Shown piece by piece: positions 17,427 through 28,294 of a stretch of 34,549 nucleotides of DNA. Origin of the DNA: Acaryochloris sp. IP29b_bin.176 (GTDB lineage Bacteria; Cyanobacteriota; Cyanobacteriia; Thermosynechococcales; Thermosynechococcaceae); the NCBI GenBank assembly GCA_028285315.1, contig JANQPU010000362.1:1-34549 (forward strand), in the 5' to 3' direction. The notes below the pieces were generated by a model. The model saw only the letters and a program-made list of their open reading frames with translations, was not told where the DNA came from and made no database searches. A program made the position numbers and the translations under genes. Numbering within the stretch: the stretch's first letter is position 1; each line of letters opens with the position of its first letter.

Positions 17427-17788
17427 TTGATCTGGTTTAACTGATCTGGCTCTTGTCCTCATGTTGGGTGACCCATTCAGTCACCAGGGCTAGAAAAGCC
17501 CATGTATATCAAGCCTCATAGTCGGCTAATAGTGATGGAAATCGGAATCATTCTGTCTATTAGCCTCTAGCTCTAGCATTGCCCCCATCTGCATAGGCCC
17601 AAAGATTTTGGTTAGGGCACATCTGGTTGCCAGCCTGGTTAAGTACCCATCCCACAACTCCCAAACGCATCATCTAGAACCCTGATTGTCCGAAAGGATT
17701 ATAACCGTTACGGCTTTGAGGGGGTTGAGCGACACCAGCAGATTAGAAAACGGTTGCAGTCTTGAAGGAAGATCTCCCAAATACAGAA
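17427..17788. other. Gene-poor intergenic stretch with two small hairpins
   Basis: About 360 bases lie between the convergent DUF1822 and SRPBCC genes. Two neighbouring stem-loops sit about 40 bases past the DUF1822 stop: GGTGAC/GTCACC (17467-17485, 7-base loop) and GGGCT/AGCCC (17487-17501, 5-base loop). Neither is followed by a T run, so they are weak terminator candidates. An 8-base direct repeat (TGATCTGG) occurs twice just after the stop. A minus-strand 37-codon open frame (17560-17673) is discussed as a low-interest finding. Confidence 0.4.
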
Positions 17789-18361
17789 TTAAGCCGCTTT
17801 GAGTAGCGATCGTGCCTGGGTTTCCTGTTGAATTGCTGTGAGGGTCCGCTCCAATGTCTCTCGAAAGAGAAGATGAAAGCTGCCCTCCAGTAACCCCATA
17901 TCCGCATCGGCGGTCACAACTTGTTTGACCAAGATCTGAGGTGTGGAATGGGAGAGGGGCAACACCTGCCAGTACCCTTGCAAATACTTAAGATCACCTT
18001 CGAGGAGGTGAAAGGAAAGTTTACCGGGTGCCATCACTCTATTTTCAGTTCGCACCCTAGATTGCACCTGGGCAAATAGAATTTTGGAAACATTGGTTTG
18101 CTCAACGACAGTGCGCTGTGCAGATGCTTCCAGGACTTGGGTAGCAACGACGTTAGGCAGGAAGCTCGCCAAATGCTCAAAATCAGTGAGCACCTGCCAA
18201 GCAATCTCCGGTTCACCTTCAATTACAATCTGAGCCACATACTCGCCTGCACTACCAGAGACAATGGCTTCTCCACGTCGCACAGCCTGCTTTTGTAGAT
18301 CGGACAGCCCTGCCACTAAAACATCCAGGGGTTGGCGTGGGGGGAAAGAGGTCTTCATCAT
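17789..18361 (-). CDS. SRPBCC (START-like, cyclase/dehydrase type) family protein
   Basis: A protein of about 190 residues from ATG 18361. The central part has the SRPBCC ligand-binding fold pattern: VAQIVIEGEPEIAWQVLTDFEHLASFLPNVVATQVLE, then TVVEQTNVSKI, then alternating beta strands and a long C-terminal helix (LLEGSFHLLFRETLERTLTAIQQE). Cyanobacterial members of this group are often annotated as cyclase/dehydrase or as lipid/polyketide-binding proteins; the ligand is unknown. The frame extends upstream to a TTG at 18463, but that extension does not resemble the family. No clear ribosome binding site is seen at the ATG pair at 18361/18358. It lies 106 bases downstream of the DJ-1/PfpI gene on the same strand and may be cotranscribed. 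Confidence 0.75.
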   Translation of the reverse strand: MMKTSFPPRQPLDVLVAGLSDLQKQAVRRGEAIVSGSAGEYVAQIVIEGEPEIAWQVLTDFEHLASFLPNVVATQVLEASAQRTVVEQTNVSKILFAQVQSRVRTENRVMAPGKLSFHLLEGDLKYLQGYWQVLPLSHSTPQILVKQVVTADADMGLLEGSFHLLFRETLERTLTAIQQETQARSLLKAA

Positions 18362-18467
18362 TAGGCTTGTGAAACCTTCAAAGGCGAGTGAGCAGGACAA
18401 AGCATTCTTTACAAAGGATAAAGAAAGTTTGTTTTTATTGCATAATTGCCCTATGCGCAGCAAAACA

Positions 18468-19067
18468 TCAGGTCAAGACCATCTCTGGATCCTCTATTCG
18501 GGTCCCTAAAACCTGCAAAAATGCCGACAACCACTTAGGATGAGCAGGCCATGCAGGAGCTGTCACTAGATTGCCATCAATCAGTGCATCATCCATAGCC
18601 AGGTCAATATACTCACCTCCTGCCGCACTCACCTCTGAACCACAGGCCGGATAAGCCGAACAGCGCTTTCCTTGCAGAACACCTGCTGCGGACAGCAGTT
18701 GAGCCCCATGACAAATTGCCGCTAATGGCTTCTGAGTTTGGGCAAAGTGCTGCACTATTTTGATCACCTCAGGATTGAGGCGCAAATACTCCGGGGCTCG
18801 CCCACCTGGAATGACTAGAGCATCGTAGTCAGTAGCAGTAACCTCCGCAAACGTGGCATTGAGCATGAAGTTATGGCCTGGCTTTTCGCTATAGGTCTGG
18901 TCACCTTCAAAATCATGGATAGCCGTTCTGACCACGTCGCCAGCTTTTTTATGGGGACAAACCGCATGCACCGTATGCCCTACCATCAACAATGCCTGAA
19001 AGGGGACCATCACTTCATAATCTTCTACAAAATCACCCACCAGCATCAAGATATTTTTGCTAGCCAT
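18468..19067 (-). CDS. DJ-1/PfpI family protein
   Basis: A 199-residue class I glutamine amidotransferase-like protein. It has the expected order: [23 protein letters not shown] with the conserved acidic residue near Glu15, [15 protein letters not shown], and the nucleophile elbow [10 protein letters not shown] with Cys119-His120, followed by [14 protein letters not shown] near the C-terminus. Relatives act as glyoxalase/deglycase, chaperone or peptidase under stress; which applies cannot be decided here. The start is ATG 19067-19065. It is flanked on the same strand by a small membrane protein gene upstream and an SRPBCC gene downstream. Confidence 0.92.
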   Translation of the reverse strand: MASKNILMLVGDFVEDYEVMVPFQALLMVGHTVHAVCPHKKAGDVVRTAIHDFEGDQTYSEKPGHNFMLNATFAEVTATDYDALVIPGGRAPEYLRLNPEVIKIVQHFAQTQKPLAAICHGAQLLSAAGVLQGKRCSAYPACGSEVSAAGGEYIDLAMDDALIDGNLVTAPAWPAHPKWLSAFLQVLGTRIEDPEMVLT

Positions 19068-19098
19068 TGCCGTTTGACCTCATGCTGTAGAACTTGTT

Positions 19099-19287
19099 CT
19101 ATGCGTTTGCTTTCTCTTTCGAGAATATCAGGCAGTTCCCTAGCAAAGCCATAACAATTGTTCCTGTTAGCCGCCTTATTCCATAGACAGTTGCCCCTCC
19201 ATAGCTCAGGGGTTGAATCGTCCCAATGATACGAGGGATATTGACAGCCAAAATTACTGCGCCAACGATGCTCTTGACAATATTCAT
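19099..19287 (-). CDS. Small hydrophobic protein, possible membrane protein (62 aa)
   Basis: From ATG 19287 the frame encodes 62 residues with two hydrophobic segments, IVKSIVGAVILAV and GTIVMALLGNCLIF, joined by a loop (IPRIIGTIQPLSYGGATVYGIRRL), and a short charged tail (SKEKANA). A TTG at 19305 would add six residues. The composition is plausible for a small membrane protein, but I do not recognise a family. It ends 31 bases before the DJ-1/PfpI gene on the same strand. A perfect 10-bp inverted repeat (19307-19330) sits just upstream. Confidence 0.4.
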   Translation of the reverse strand: MNIVKSIVGAVILAVNIPRIIGTIQPLSYGGATVYGIRRLTGTIVMALLGNCLIFSKEKANA

Positions 19288-19306
19288 CAAGTTTAGAGCC
19301 GACAAT

Positions 19307-19330
19307 GTATTCCGAGATCTCTCGGAATAC
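19307..19330. repeat. Perfect 10-bp inverted repeat with 4-base loop
   Basis: GTATTCCGAG (19307-19316) and CTCGGAATAC (19321-19330) are exact reverse complements around ATCT. It sits 20 bases upstream of the small membrane protein ATG on the minus strand. There is no T tract on either side, so an operator or mRNA hairpin fits better than a terminator. Confidence 0.6.
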
Positions 19331-19437
19331 TAAGCCTGATCCATTGACGAGCCATCTGCTGCCTAATGGCTATATCAGGCCGCGTGATTTTAACAGAGCA
19401 TCCAATCGATGAAGTTCACCGTAAAGAAGACAGGAAC

Positions 19438-20178
19438 TCAAAGCACCATCTCATTCTCCATTGCTGGAGGGGCCATTGGAATATCTTGATTAGACGGAGA
19501 CACATTCGCAATGCCCAAAAAGCGCTCATTAATGAGTTGTTGGAAGGTGGCGACGGTGGACTGCCAAAGCTGGATACGCTCTTTGACATTCTGAACTCGC
19601 TTAACACCTATGTCCCCACGCACGGGATAATTGAAATTCCCCGAAAAGACCAAGGCTGATACAGATTTCCCATCTTGGGTTTTAAGCTTGGCTTCATTGA
19701 TTGCCAAGTTGAGCTGGCCCTGTTCTAGGACGTAACTGAGCTGAATAGTCGCTTGGGCAGGAGCTTGACCAAATTCTTGCCAAGATCCCATCGCAAACAG
19801 TTGTTTGAATAAAAACTCATGAGCCCCCCGATCGTTGTCAAAGAACGGCACCAGTCCCCGAGGATTAACCCCAACTGCCAGGTAATCTGCATTGGGGAGT
19901 TTTTCTGCAAACTTGATGACCATCGTATCGATCAGAAATTGCGGTTGATCGGTTGTAGACACCATTTGAGCAAAGGCCACCCGATTGGGTTGGGCACTGA
20001 GCCGAATGCCGTTGTTATAGGAGACGCGCACACCACTCTTTGAGAAGACAGGTTGCTGATCGTACTGCCAATCTGACGGCACGATATCGCTATACTTCAG
20101 AAAATCAGGATTGAGGATAGATGGGCTGAGATCTTTAGCGGCAATGATAATGCTGATTTCTTGAATCGAAATACTCAT
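19438..20178 (-). CDS. Hypothetical protein, 246 aa, beta-rich
   Basis: The start is ATG 20178, with a GAGGA element about 10 bases upstream; the frame runs on to 20250 but that extension is not needed. The protein opens with SISIQEISIIIAAKDLSPSILNPDFLKYSDIVP and continues with strands such as GVRVSYNNGIRLSAQPNRVAFAQ, FDNDRGAHEFLFKQLFAMGSW and an ATIQLSYVLEQGQLNLAINEAKL segment. The last 20 residues are Pro/Met-rich. There is no signal peptide or membrane helix. I have seen proteins of this style in cyanobacteria but cannot name a family. It is separated from the giant phosphatase gene by 224 bases containing a long hairpin. Confidence 0.65.
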   Translation of the reverse strand: MSISIQEISIIIAAKDLSPSILNPDFLKYSDIVPSDWQYDQQPVFSKSGVRVSYNNGIRLSAQPNRVAFAQMVSTTDQPQFLIDTMVIKFAEKLPNADYLAVGVNPRGLVPFFDNDRGAHEFLFKQLFAMGSWQEFGQAPAQATIQLSYVLEQGQLNLAINEAKLKTQDGKSVSALVFSGNFNYPVRGDIGVKRVQNVKERIQLWQSTVATFQQLINERFLGIANVSPSNQDIPMAPPAMENEMVL

Positions 20179-20350
20179 ACTGTAGTCATCCTCACAAATG
20201 GACTTAATGCCAACGTAAATGGCTGATGATCTTTGCGGTATGTAGCCCAATAAACAACAAGCTAGAGAATAAAACAGTCAATATTTGACCTGATTGTATT
20301 CATAAGTTCTTTGATACCGCTCCTTGCCCAACCAGAATGATATACCTAGC

Positions 20351-20393
20351 GAATGATGAGCTATTCTGCCTTTTAAAAGGAATAGCTTCATTC
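20351..20393. terminator. Long hairpin just past the giant phosphatase gene stop, probable terminator or boundary
   Basis: GAATGA...AGCTATT (20351-20365, with a two-base bulge) pairs with AATAGCT-TCATTC (20381-20393), and the apex is the palindrome CCTTTTAAAAGG (20369-20380). It begins 10 bases beyond the minus-strand stop at 20403. No T run follows it, so factor-independent termination is uncertain, but position and length favour a 3'-end structure. Confidence 0.5.
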
Positions 20394-20402
20394 AACTATG
20401 GC

Positions 20403-23400
20403 TTAGATAGGAGCATAGTCTTGGATAGACAGGTCTGCCAGATCAACCGTAACCCCTCTCAAAATCATTAGAGTTTGCTCTGAATCAATCAAGGAGATGC
20501 GAGTATCTCCATCATCGGTCGTGGCACTAAGTTGACCTAAGGTTAACCCTCCAGCAAGACCTAAGGTATCCAGGTCAACATCAAAATCCAGAACTGTATC
20601 TAGACCTTGACCGATCTCGACGACGAACCAGTCCGCACCAGATCCACCGGATAGCCAATCTGCCCCTTGACCCCCGACTAAGGTGTCGTCCCCGGCACCG
20701 CCGAAGAGCTTATCGGCTCCTGGACCACCTGTTAGCAAGTCGTTATCGGCACCACCATACAGAGTGTCTTTGCCACGGCCCCCCATGAGGGTGTCATTGC
20801 CAGCATCGCCTAAGAGCCGATCTCTGCCCCGATTACCCGCTATCTGATCGTCGCCGCCACGGCTAAATAAGATATCTCGGCCTCGCAAGCCTTTGATATC
20901 ATCTGCTTCAGCCGTTCCCCGGAGGATATCCCGACGGTTGGTGCCCACAATTTCATTGAAGGTAGGCATCACCATATCAATGACCATATCATCTCTAAAA
21001 TCGAGATTCTGAATTCGGGTATCTTCAGCGGGGTCTGTTTCTGAGGCGGCAAAAGCAGGAGTGGCTAGATCTGCATCAGCAGGGAAGTTAGCGGCAAGAT
21101 ACTCGGCTAGGGCATCTTGCTCTGTGCCTGGATCTGCAAACGTAGCAACACCCGGATCGGTCAGCACATCGGGTAAGTCAATCCGATTGGCGTCTGGCCC
21201 GGTGGGGAAGGGATAACCGTCGCCACCATCCGCCAAAAAGTTAAGGGTGACAATGCGGAAGGTGCGGCTGGCATCCCCCACAATCTCTCCGTTTTGGACA
21301 ACAACATCGATGTCATTGCCATTCTCATCGGTAATGACTAAGGACTGCACTCGATCACCCACAGGCGCATCAGGGTCAAAACTGAACTGCACGCCAGCGA
21401 CTTGGGGGAACTGACCAGGAGTGGCCCCATCGGCAATCGCCGCCACACTATGCTCAATCACCTCTAGCAGTTGATCGGCGGTCAATGTCAGCAGCGTCAG
21501 GCTATTATTAAAGCGCAGGGAGTTGTCAATGTCGAGCTGAGAGATTTCGCCTTCCGCCTTACCAGAGACAGGGTTAGCCTGCGGAGGCAACTCATTACCA
21601 TTAGCATCAATTTCACCAATAGGAGCACGGATGCCACCTCCGTTTTTGAGGGAAACAACAACCGTATCGTCAAAGGTTTTTGCAGCTGCTAAGTTGGCAT
21701 CTGCCGTCAGGTTGCCTAGATTAGTTTCTTCGGTACGGACACTTTCGCGACGACCATCGATAAATACTTCCGAAAGCCCGAAAACATTGCCATCCTGGGT
21801 AGCTACCACATCAGAGACGGCATCGGTGAGCTGCTGGACATTGGTGGCTTTGTCTGAGGATGCGATCGCATCCCCTATATCCGTCGTGCCATAGACAGTA
21901 TTGACCACTTCATCAGTAGTGGCATAAGCCCCACTGACCGCTGGGTCAATGCTGTTGGTAATGATGTTGCCATCGGCATCAAACTCCAGCACCAAGCGAC
22001 CCAGATAGCTGTACTCCCCATCTGTACTGACAACCAATACAGGGTTACCACTGGCATCCGTGGTTTCAAAGGGATAGTCCCCTGCGGCCACATCTCCCGG
22101 TCGAAGGACATCGGTTGAGTCCGCTAGGAGGGTATCTGAGCCCCCCGCAATAATCACATCAACGCCATCTAAGAGACCCGCCAGTTCTTGCTCTAAGGCA
22201 ATCTGCTGCAAGTGAGATACCAAGATGATTTTGTTAATGCCCAGGTTGCGGAGACGATCCACTTCTGGCTGTAGGGCTTCGGCTAAGGCTGCCATGTCAT
22301 TGGTTTGGGGACCAATGACCGTTGTCCCCGTGGGAGAGGAAATACTTTCGAGTAACTGCGTCGTGGCCCCAATTACCCCAATCTGTTCGCCTCCTTCTTC
22401 AATAATGGTGGACGGGGCAATCTTGGGGGTCGTTGTTCCAGCCAGAGACTCCTCTGGACCCGTTCGGAACGCGGTATTCACTAAAATATCGTTGGTGAAT
22501 ACATCACTTAAATCTGCATCACCGGAGAAATCGAGATTGGCCGACAGATAGGGGAATAAGGCACCTACCGAGCGATCATCTCCCAGACCTGGATCGCGGA
22601 AGTCGGGTTCGATAATGCTTTCAAACGTATCAGATCCTAAATCAAACTCATGGTTGCCAACCGCCGAGGCATCAAAGCCAATCAAGTTCATGATTGAGAT
22701 ATCGACGCGACCGCCCCCTTCTCGCAATCCGGCATAGAAGTCGTCAACGGCATCGCCGTCCAGATCGGCGGGTAAACCAAACAGGTCATTGTAAAGATCA
22801 TTGAAGAGGCCGCTATCACGAAACGCGGTGCGATCACCCGCCGCATTGAAGAAGGGACCGGCCAGATAGTTATCACCTGCCGACAGGATCACCGTGTTCT
22901 CAAACTCATCTTCAAAGAAATCGGTCAGTGCCGCAAAGTTAGGAGCGCGGCCAATGGCATCTACCCCACCCTCTAAATCAGAGGCATGGAGAATTTGCAA
23001 TGTGAAGGTATCAGAGCTACTACCGCCCCCATTATCATCTTCTAGGGTGAATCGACCGACGATAGGCTCATGATCGCTGGCGACCACCTGATCTGCAAAA
23101 AGAGCCCGGCTATCATCTCGGACAAAGTCATTGTTGACATGAACAATATCGAATTCTGCCCCCTCTGCCAGCGAATTCGTGGCGAACTGATGATCCAGCA
23201 CTTGGGCATTGCCATCAAAAATGAAGGTGTAGGCATCATCCGCAGCTACTGCCTGAGGGACCAAACTCGTTAAGACCTGCTCATCCCCCACACCTGGCAA
23301 TATTTCCTGTAAGTCGTTGGTGGTGTCAAAGGTATTCAGATCGCCAGCCACAATGATATTGGCGGCTGGATCTTCAGCCAATTGAGCATCAACAAAATCG

Positions 23401-26400
23401 TTAATAGCTTGGGCTTGGGCTTCCCGTTCCTCCTCTGCCGCTTGGATAAAGGGTTGGGTGGCTCCAAAAATTGGCGAGGACCCAAACCGCGACGAGAAGT
23501 GATTGTTAATCACCTGTACGGTTTGACCCTTGAACTCGAAATTCGCGGCTAAGGGGGTCCGACTGCCCGCAAAGGCATCTGGATTGCTAGCTCCCGCTGC
23601 AGCCAGGACCTCTGGGGTGAGCAATTGCAGCGAGCTATCGTCTATCGCCACTCGGTCGGGGTTGAACAAAAAGGCATTGCGAATGTTACCGCCGGGTTGA
23701 CCGCCAAAGGCACCATCTTCAGGATCGATGGTGCGGAATTCATAGGTGGGTCCGCCTGCGGCTGCGATCGCATCCACGAGTATTTGCAACGTTCCATCTG
23801 CAGCAGTCGTGCCATCATCTACACTGCCAGAGTTATCCTGAATCTCTTGCAGCGCAATGATATCAGGGGCTTGGAGATTATTAACGATCTGAGTGGCTAA
23901 GCGTTCAAACTGGCCGTTGGCGACATCAGCCGAGCCATCTGCATCATTCGGATCCAGGTTGAGAACGTTGTAGCTCGCCACCGTTAGTTGAGTCTCAGTG
24001 CCCACTAGAGTCGTTGTTTCTGGCTCTAATCCACTCGGGGTGGGGGTAAATGCCTCTGTTACATTCACCTCAAAATTGCCGAAGCTATAGCCAACAACAC
24101 CTGTGACATCTCCCAGTTGATCGCCCACGTTGAGGCCAGGAGTATCAAAGCCATCTGGGAGGAGAGCGGGGTCAAATTGGAGTTGGATGCGCTCTGGGTT
24201 TTGATCGCCCGTGTTGTTAGGGCCAGAGACCAGATTCAGCGTGCCTCGGTTCGTGAGGGCATCCGTAGGAGACACATTGGCTCCTTGATTCGGAAGGGTA
24301 AAGGCTTCTGCCGAGAATGGGTTGAAGATCCGGGTCGGCGAGATGGCTACTGCATCTTCCACGGTGACTCGCATGCCTTCTAGACTTTCGAAGAAGTCGA
24401 TGGCATCGTTTTCTGGATCGTACTCACCTGGATCCATTTGCAGGTTAATGGGCAACTCATCCGCACTAATGACCGTGTTGTTGGAGGGTAGTCGACCGTT
24501 CTCACCGAGCAAGGTGGCGGTAGGCAGCGCATTACCGCTAGATAAGACCTCAACCGCGTCCAAACTCAGTTGCGTAATCGATAAGTTATTGGTGGAAGCC
24601 CCTCCAGGAATAAACTCTGACACTTGACCCGTCAGTTCCAGTTCATCCCCAATACTGACGGTGGGGTCACTTCCCGTAAACACAAAAATGCCGTCGGAAG
24701 TGGCGTCATTCTCATCGCCAGTGGCATCTTGGAGATAAAACCCATTGAAATCAACGGCTGTAACAATTCCCGTGGTCGTTACTGTCAATCCATTAAAGGC
24801 AGACAGATGACCTTCACCCTGAATGTCGTAGATCTTGACTTCAGGCGTAAATTCATAAACAGCAACGGTCTCACTTACCTCATTACTGATCACCAATAAG
24901 CTATTGCCGTTGGGACTGTCATCCGCAGCAATAAAGGTCAAACCCTCCGGGGCTATATCGGCATCATCGCGGATATATTGCAAGAATTCGGGGGCTGTAG
25001 GGTTAGTGACGTCATAGACCAGAACCCCGCCACCAGCTCGCTCAAGACCAATAAAGGCATAGGTGCGGTTCCCTACCTTGCCCACGGCTACGGCTTCGGG
25101 CTCAGCGCCTTTATTATCGGATCGACTATCAAATTCGGAAGGGTCTCCGTCATCGGCGTTGAATAAATCTGGAGCCAGTTCAGCGGTAATTTTGGCAATC
25201 TGATCGCCACTATCGAAGACTTGGTTGCCCACCTCATCCCAAATGCTGAAGGAGCGACCCCCATAGGAGAACAGCTGATCAAAGTCGCCATCTCCATCAA
25301 TATCACCGTCGATGGTGGAGACTTGCAGCCGCCCAAGCTGATCGTCTTGTTGCAAAGTCGCTGCATCAGGGAAGGCGGTTGGGTCTAGGGTCAAATCGGC
25401 GATGCGCTCGTCTTCACTGCGGGCATCCCCTTCGTTTGCCGTGATGTAGTACGTTTGGCCGTTGGCTTCAAAGGATGCGATCGCATCTGGTTGATACAAC
25501 CCAAACACCGGATGATTTTGCAGATTGATACCCCCATCGCGATCGCTTGGATCCAGCGTATTTCCCTCACCAAATTGAATAAAGCCCAGCGTGATTGGCG
25601 TTGGATCAGGATTTTGCAGCACATTTCCATCTAAGGGAATATCGCCTTCTGCCAGCCCAAAGTCATTGTCATTGAGGACCACCAAGGTGCCATCAGGAAG
25701 TAATGCCAAGCCTTCGGGCTTATCGCCAGCGAGGTAGCCAAGAGACGGTAAATTCGTGGTCTTAATTTTATTAACGGGTTGAAGTCCAGCAGCCAATAAC
25801 GAGTCAGCCGTTTGCTGCTCCAGCGTGCCCTCTTCAAAGATGCCAATTTCATCCTTATCCAGTGTTAGCAGGTTAGTTGCAGCGGAGATGTCAATTTCAA
25901 AAATAAACTTCTTGGCCGTCTCGCCAACCGCAGAATCCCGTTCAATGACATAGAATTTGCCATCGCCAGCAAACACAGCATCGCCGATCTTGTCCACTCT
26001 GCCTCCTGATCTCACGGCAGGGTCTTCCAAGAGATAAACGTATTCAGCAACGGGATTACCTGTTGCCGTATCAATCCCTAGGATTCGAATGACATCAGAA
26101 TTGTCAGATGCTGCGCGATCAGGATTGGCAAGGGGCGTTTGGATAAAGGCATAAAGAATTCCCGCCTCATCATCCAAGGCTACGGCTTCAAATCCCCGAT
26201 TGCGGCGACGGTTGATATATTCAGCAGGTAAGGTTTCCGTGCCAAAATTAACTTCTGTCTCGTCCTCATTATCGTCCCCACTGCTGGCTTGGGCTGCGGT
26301 CCCTTCCGGCACATACCGATTCAACAGTACGCCCTCCGGTGAGAACTGGTAAATCGCAGGCCGATACTCATCCACCATCCAGAAATTGCCATTGGCATCC

Positions 26401-28163
26401 TTCAAAATGCCTTCAAAATCGCCTCCCAAGGGATCAAAGGTCAGCGGGTTGCCAAATAAATCAACGGGTTGCTCATCAACGGCTTCGTTACTGATGTTGG
26501 AGCGTCCCGTGATCGGTGTGCCGTCATCTTGGGTGAGGAAAATCTGAGCGGCAATGCTGACACTCGTCAGATCAGGGGTAACTTCTAATTTGACAATCCG
26601 AGCTTGGTAATCCGGCAAGGCAAAGGGCCGCTCATTGATGTCGTCTCCATCCACATCTAAAGTCTCGGGATTAGGGCCGCGATCAGGAATGGTGTAAAAG
26701 ATGAGATTGCCTGAATCGGGGTCGGTACCCCCGAACCACAGTCCCGATAAACCGCCTAGCGGAATCTCCTGCCCTGCTGGTGTTGTGCCTAGACTGGGTA
26801 AGTCTTCTAAGGTCAGTTGGGTGAGTTGGGCAGGCCCACGGCTAAAATCTTTAGCCCCTAGAGGTAAGATGTCTGTCACGGCCGCCGTTGCTATATCCAC
26901 GACGGCAAACGCATTATTCTCCTGCAAGGTCACGAAAGCCGTTGTCCCATCGGTTGAAACGGAGATAAATTCGGGCTCGACATCTTCAGAGGTCGTTTTA
27001 TCGGGAAAAATACGAACACCTTTGGCCCTGAGTTCAGCTTCGCGTCCATCGAATGCGGTGAAATCAGCCGTTTGTACGGACAGATTATCGAATCCTGCAG
27101 ACAAATCAATAATGCTGATCGATCCAGCAGGATCAATATCATCCTCGGGTTCACCCTCATTCGCGACCAACACTTTGGTACCGTCCGGGGTGAAGGTAAG
27201 CATATCTGGTAAGGCACCCACTTCGATTTCACCTAGGATCTCACCCTCACTATTGAGAAACAAAACGGTGCCATTATTGGTGGCCGGATCGGCCTCAATA
27301 GCTACTGCAATAATGCCGTTACTAATGGCAACGCTATTGGCTCCCGCTCCGAAGCTGGATAAATCGATGGAAGTTAAGGCTTCTGGCTGAGTCGGATCGC
27401 TCAGGTCCACCACCTGTAATTCGGGTTTACCGGATACTAAAAAGAGTTTCTGAGAGGCGGCATCAAAGGCATTAATTTCAGCACCGTTATCCAGGGTAAT
27501 CCCTCCAATTTTGCTCAAGGGAACATCGGAACTGCCAGTGCCAGGATCACGATCACCGATTGTGAAGGGAGCTGTGGGCAAAGTTAGTGCTGAATTGTCT
27601 CCTGTCCAATTACTGGCATCGCTAATGGCTGCTAGGAGTTCGGTGGGAGTCCCGGTTACAGGACCACTGTAAACTGCGTTATCTACCTCTTGGGTAGGTC
27701 CAGCACCAGCCCCAACAGCAACGGCAGAAGTACCCACCACAAGATCGGGGGGCAGTGCCGATGTATTTGAAGAGGTCGCATCGGCTTGGAATTCCGTGCT
27801 GTTTGTTAATAGGGCAAACAGGAATGTGGGGTTTGTGGAGAGGCCCTGAAAGGCAATAATTTGATCCCCGCTGCTAGAAAGGGAAAACCCACTGGTTCCT
27901 ACCCCGGCATCATTATCAGCCGTGAAGTCCACATTATTATTAACGAAATTGATGACGGTCCCCGCCGTCAGGGCAGAGGGTGCAGTGTATTTCACGGCTC
28001 CTTCATTAGCTCGGAAACTGCCATCGCTGAGTACACCGCTATCGGTGAAGCGAATTTCAGTGCCCGCATCGATATCAACGAGCAACACAAAACTAAAGTC
28101 ATCAGGATTATCGGTGTTAACTCCGATAATTGCTATGTCACCAGCAGAGAGGGAAGTAGCCAT
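20403..28163 (-). CDS. Giant secreted multidomain phosphatase/nuclease with RTX repeats
   Basis: About 2586 residues, cysteine-free on reading through, with no Sec signal. Domains in order: a lamin-tail-like N-terminus (1-200); a choice-of-anchor I beta-propeller (about 220-1105) interrupted at about 443-866 by a phytase-like esterase domain ([40 protein letters not shown]); an OB-like strand region (about 1110-1200); an ExeM/NucH-type endonuclease (about 1390-1710) with LQEIQDN, INNHFSS, AGDLNTF and ASDHEP; a 5'-nucleotidase-like metallophosphatase (about 1725-2400) with SAGDNY, VGNHEFD and NGGGIRAP; then nine RTX nonapeptides (about 2435-2515) and a type I secretion-like C-terminus. It probably releases phosphate from extracellular nucleic acids and esters. 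ATG 28163 has AGGA six bases upstream; ATG 28169 is an alternative. Confidence 0.92.
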   Translation of the reverse strand: MATSLSAGDIAIIGVNTDNPDDFSFVLLVDIDAGTEIRFTDSGVLSDGSFRANEGAVKYTAPSALTAGTVINFVNNNVDFTADNDAGVGTSGFSLSSSGDQIIAFQGLSTNPTFLFALLTNSTEFQADATSSNTSALPPDLVVGTSAVAVGAGAGPTQEVDNAVYSGPVTGTPTELLAAISDASNWTGDNSALTLPTAPFTIGDRDPGTGSSDVPLSKIGGITLDNGAEINAFDAASQKLFLVSGKPELQVVDLSDPTQPEALTSIDLSSFGAGANSVAISNGIIAVAIEADPATNNGTVLFLNSEGEILGEIEVGALPDMLTFTPDGTKVLVANEGEPEDDIDPAGSISIIDLSAGFDNLSVQTADFTAFDGREAELRAKGVRIFPDKTTSEDVEPEFISVSTDGTTAFVTLQENNAFAVVDIATAAVTDILPLGAKDFSRGPAQLTQLTLEDLPSLGTTPAGQEIPLGGLSGLWFGGTDPDSGNLIFYTIPDRGPNPETLDVDGDDINERPFALPDYQARIVKLEVTPDLTSVSIAAQIFLTQDDGTPITGRSNISNEAVDEQPVDLFGNPLTFDPLGGDFEGILKDANGNFWMVDEYRPAIYQFSPEGVLLNRYVPEGTAAQASSGDDNEDETEVNFGTETLPAEYINRRRNRGFEAVALDDEAGILYAFIQTPLANPDRAASDNSDVIRILGIDTATGNPVAEYVYLLEDPAVRSGGRVDKIGDAVFAGDGKFYVIERDSAVGETAKKFIFEIDISAATNLLTLDKDEIGIFEEGTLEQQTADSLLAAGLQPVNKIKTTNLPSLGYLAGDKPEGLALLPDGTLVVLNDNDFGLAEGDIPLDGNVLQNPDPTPITLGFIQFGEGNTLDPSDRDGGINLQNHPVFGLYQPDAIASFEANGQTYYITANEGDARSEDERIADLTLDPTAFPDAATLQQDDQLGRLQVSTIDGDIDGDGDFDQLFSYGGRSFSIWDEVGNQVFDSGDQIAKITAELAPDLFNADDGDPSEFDSRSDNKGAEPEAVAVGKVGNRTYAFIGLERAGGGVLVYDVTNPTAPEFLQYIRDDADIAPEGLTFIAADDSPNGNSLLVISNEVSETVAVYEFTPEVKIYDIQGEGHLSAFNGLTVTTTGIVTAVDFNGFYLQDATGDENDATSDGIFVFTGSDPTVSIGDELELTGQVSEFIPGGASTNNLSITQLSLDAVEVLSSGNALPTATLLGENGRLPSNNTVISADELPINLQMDPGEYDPENDAIDFFESLEGMRVTVEDAVAISPTRIFNPFSAEAFTLPNQGANVSPTDALTNRGTLNLVSGPNNTGDQNPERIQLQFDPALLPDGFDTPGLNVGDQLGDVTGVVGYSFGNFEVNVTEAFTPTPSGLEPETTTLVGTETQLTVASYNVLNLDPNDADGSADVANGQFERLATQIVNNLQAPDIIALQEIQDNSGSVDDGTTAADGTLQILVDAIAAAGGPTYEFRTIDPEDGAFGGQPGGNIRNAFLFNPDRVAIDDSSLQLLTPEVLAAAGASNPDAFAGSRTPLAANFEFKGQTVQVINNHFSSRFGSSPIFGATQPFIQAAEEEREAQAQAINDFVDAQLAEDPAANIIVAGDLNTFDTTNDLQEILPGVGDEQVLTSLVPQAVAADDAYTFIFDGNAQVLDHQFATNSLAEGAEFDIVHVNNDFVRDDSRALFADQVVASDHEPIVGRFTLEDDNGGGSSSDTFTLQILHASDLEGGVDAIGRAPNFAALTDFFEDEFENTVILSAGDNYLAGPFFNAAGDRTAFRDSGLFNDLYNDLFGLPADLDGDAVDDFYAGLREGGGRVDISIMNLIGFDASAVGNHEFDLGSDTFESIIEPDFRDPGLGDDRSVGALFPYLSANLDFSGDADLSDVFTNDILVNTAFRTGPEESLAGTTTPKIAPSTIIEEGGEQIGVIGATTQLLESISSPTGTTVIGPQTNDMAALAEALQPEVDRLRNLGINKIILVSHLQQIALEQELAGLLDGVDVIIAGGSDTLLADSTDVLRPGDVAAGDYPFETTDASGNPVLVVSTDGEYSYLGRLVLEFDADGNIITNSIDPAVSGAYATTDEVVNTVYGTTDIGDAIASSDKATNVQQLTDAVSDVVATQDGNVFGLSEVFIDGRRESVRTEETNLGNLTADANLAAAKTFDDTVVVSLKNGGGIRAPIGEIDANGNELPPQANPVSGKAEGEISQLDIDNSLRFNNSLTLLTLTADQLLEVIEHSVAAIADGATPGQFPQVAGVQFSFDPDAPVGDRVQSLVITDENGNDIDVVVQNGEIVGDASRTFRIVTLNFLADGGDGYPFPTGPDANRIDLPDVLTDPGVATFADPGTEQDALAEYLAANFPADADLATPAFAASETDPAEDTRIQNLDFRDDMVIDMVMPTFNEIVGTNRRDILRGTAEADDIKGLRGRDILFSRGGDDQIAGNRGRDRLLGDAGNDTLMGGRGKDTLYGGADNDLLTGGPGADKLFGGAGDDTLVGGQGADWLSGGSGADWFVVEIGQGLDTVLDFDVDLDTLGLAGGLTLGQLSATTDDGDTRISLIDSEQTLMILRGVTVDLADLSIQDYAPI

Positions 28164-28190
28164 GAGCATTCCTAAACAAACAGTAAAACC

Positions 28191-28210
28191 AATCTGAAAG
28201 TTTTCAGATT
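28191..28210. repeat. 20-bp palindrome in the leader of the giant phosphatase gene
   Basis: AATCTGAAA and TTTCAGATT (9-bp arms) flank a two-base centre, 28 bases upstream of the start codon. It could be an operator or a leader hairpin affecting translation. Confidence 0.5.
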
Positions 28211-28294
28211 TTCAGCAGAATAAACCTAAATATCAGCAAATTTTTGACTGAATTTATTTAGACTCAGAATAGTGATGAGTAGATTGAGGAATTA

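Noticed and set aside
17467-17501. Two short hairpins after DUF1822 as a factor-independent terminator
   Set aside because: Stems are only 5-6 bp and no T run follows on either strand; listed only as contents of the intergenic stretch.
20625-20868. Tandem 27-bp-like periodicity that could be taken for a DNA repeat or CRISPR
   Set aside because: It is the coding imprint of RTX nonapeptide repeats; units vary at the DNA level and no spacer structure exists.
26701-27390. 229-codon + strand open frame inside the giant phosphatase gene
   Set aside because: Antisense shadow of a GC-balanced Asp/Gly-rich coding region; Ser/Pro-rich translation without any domain.
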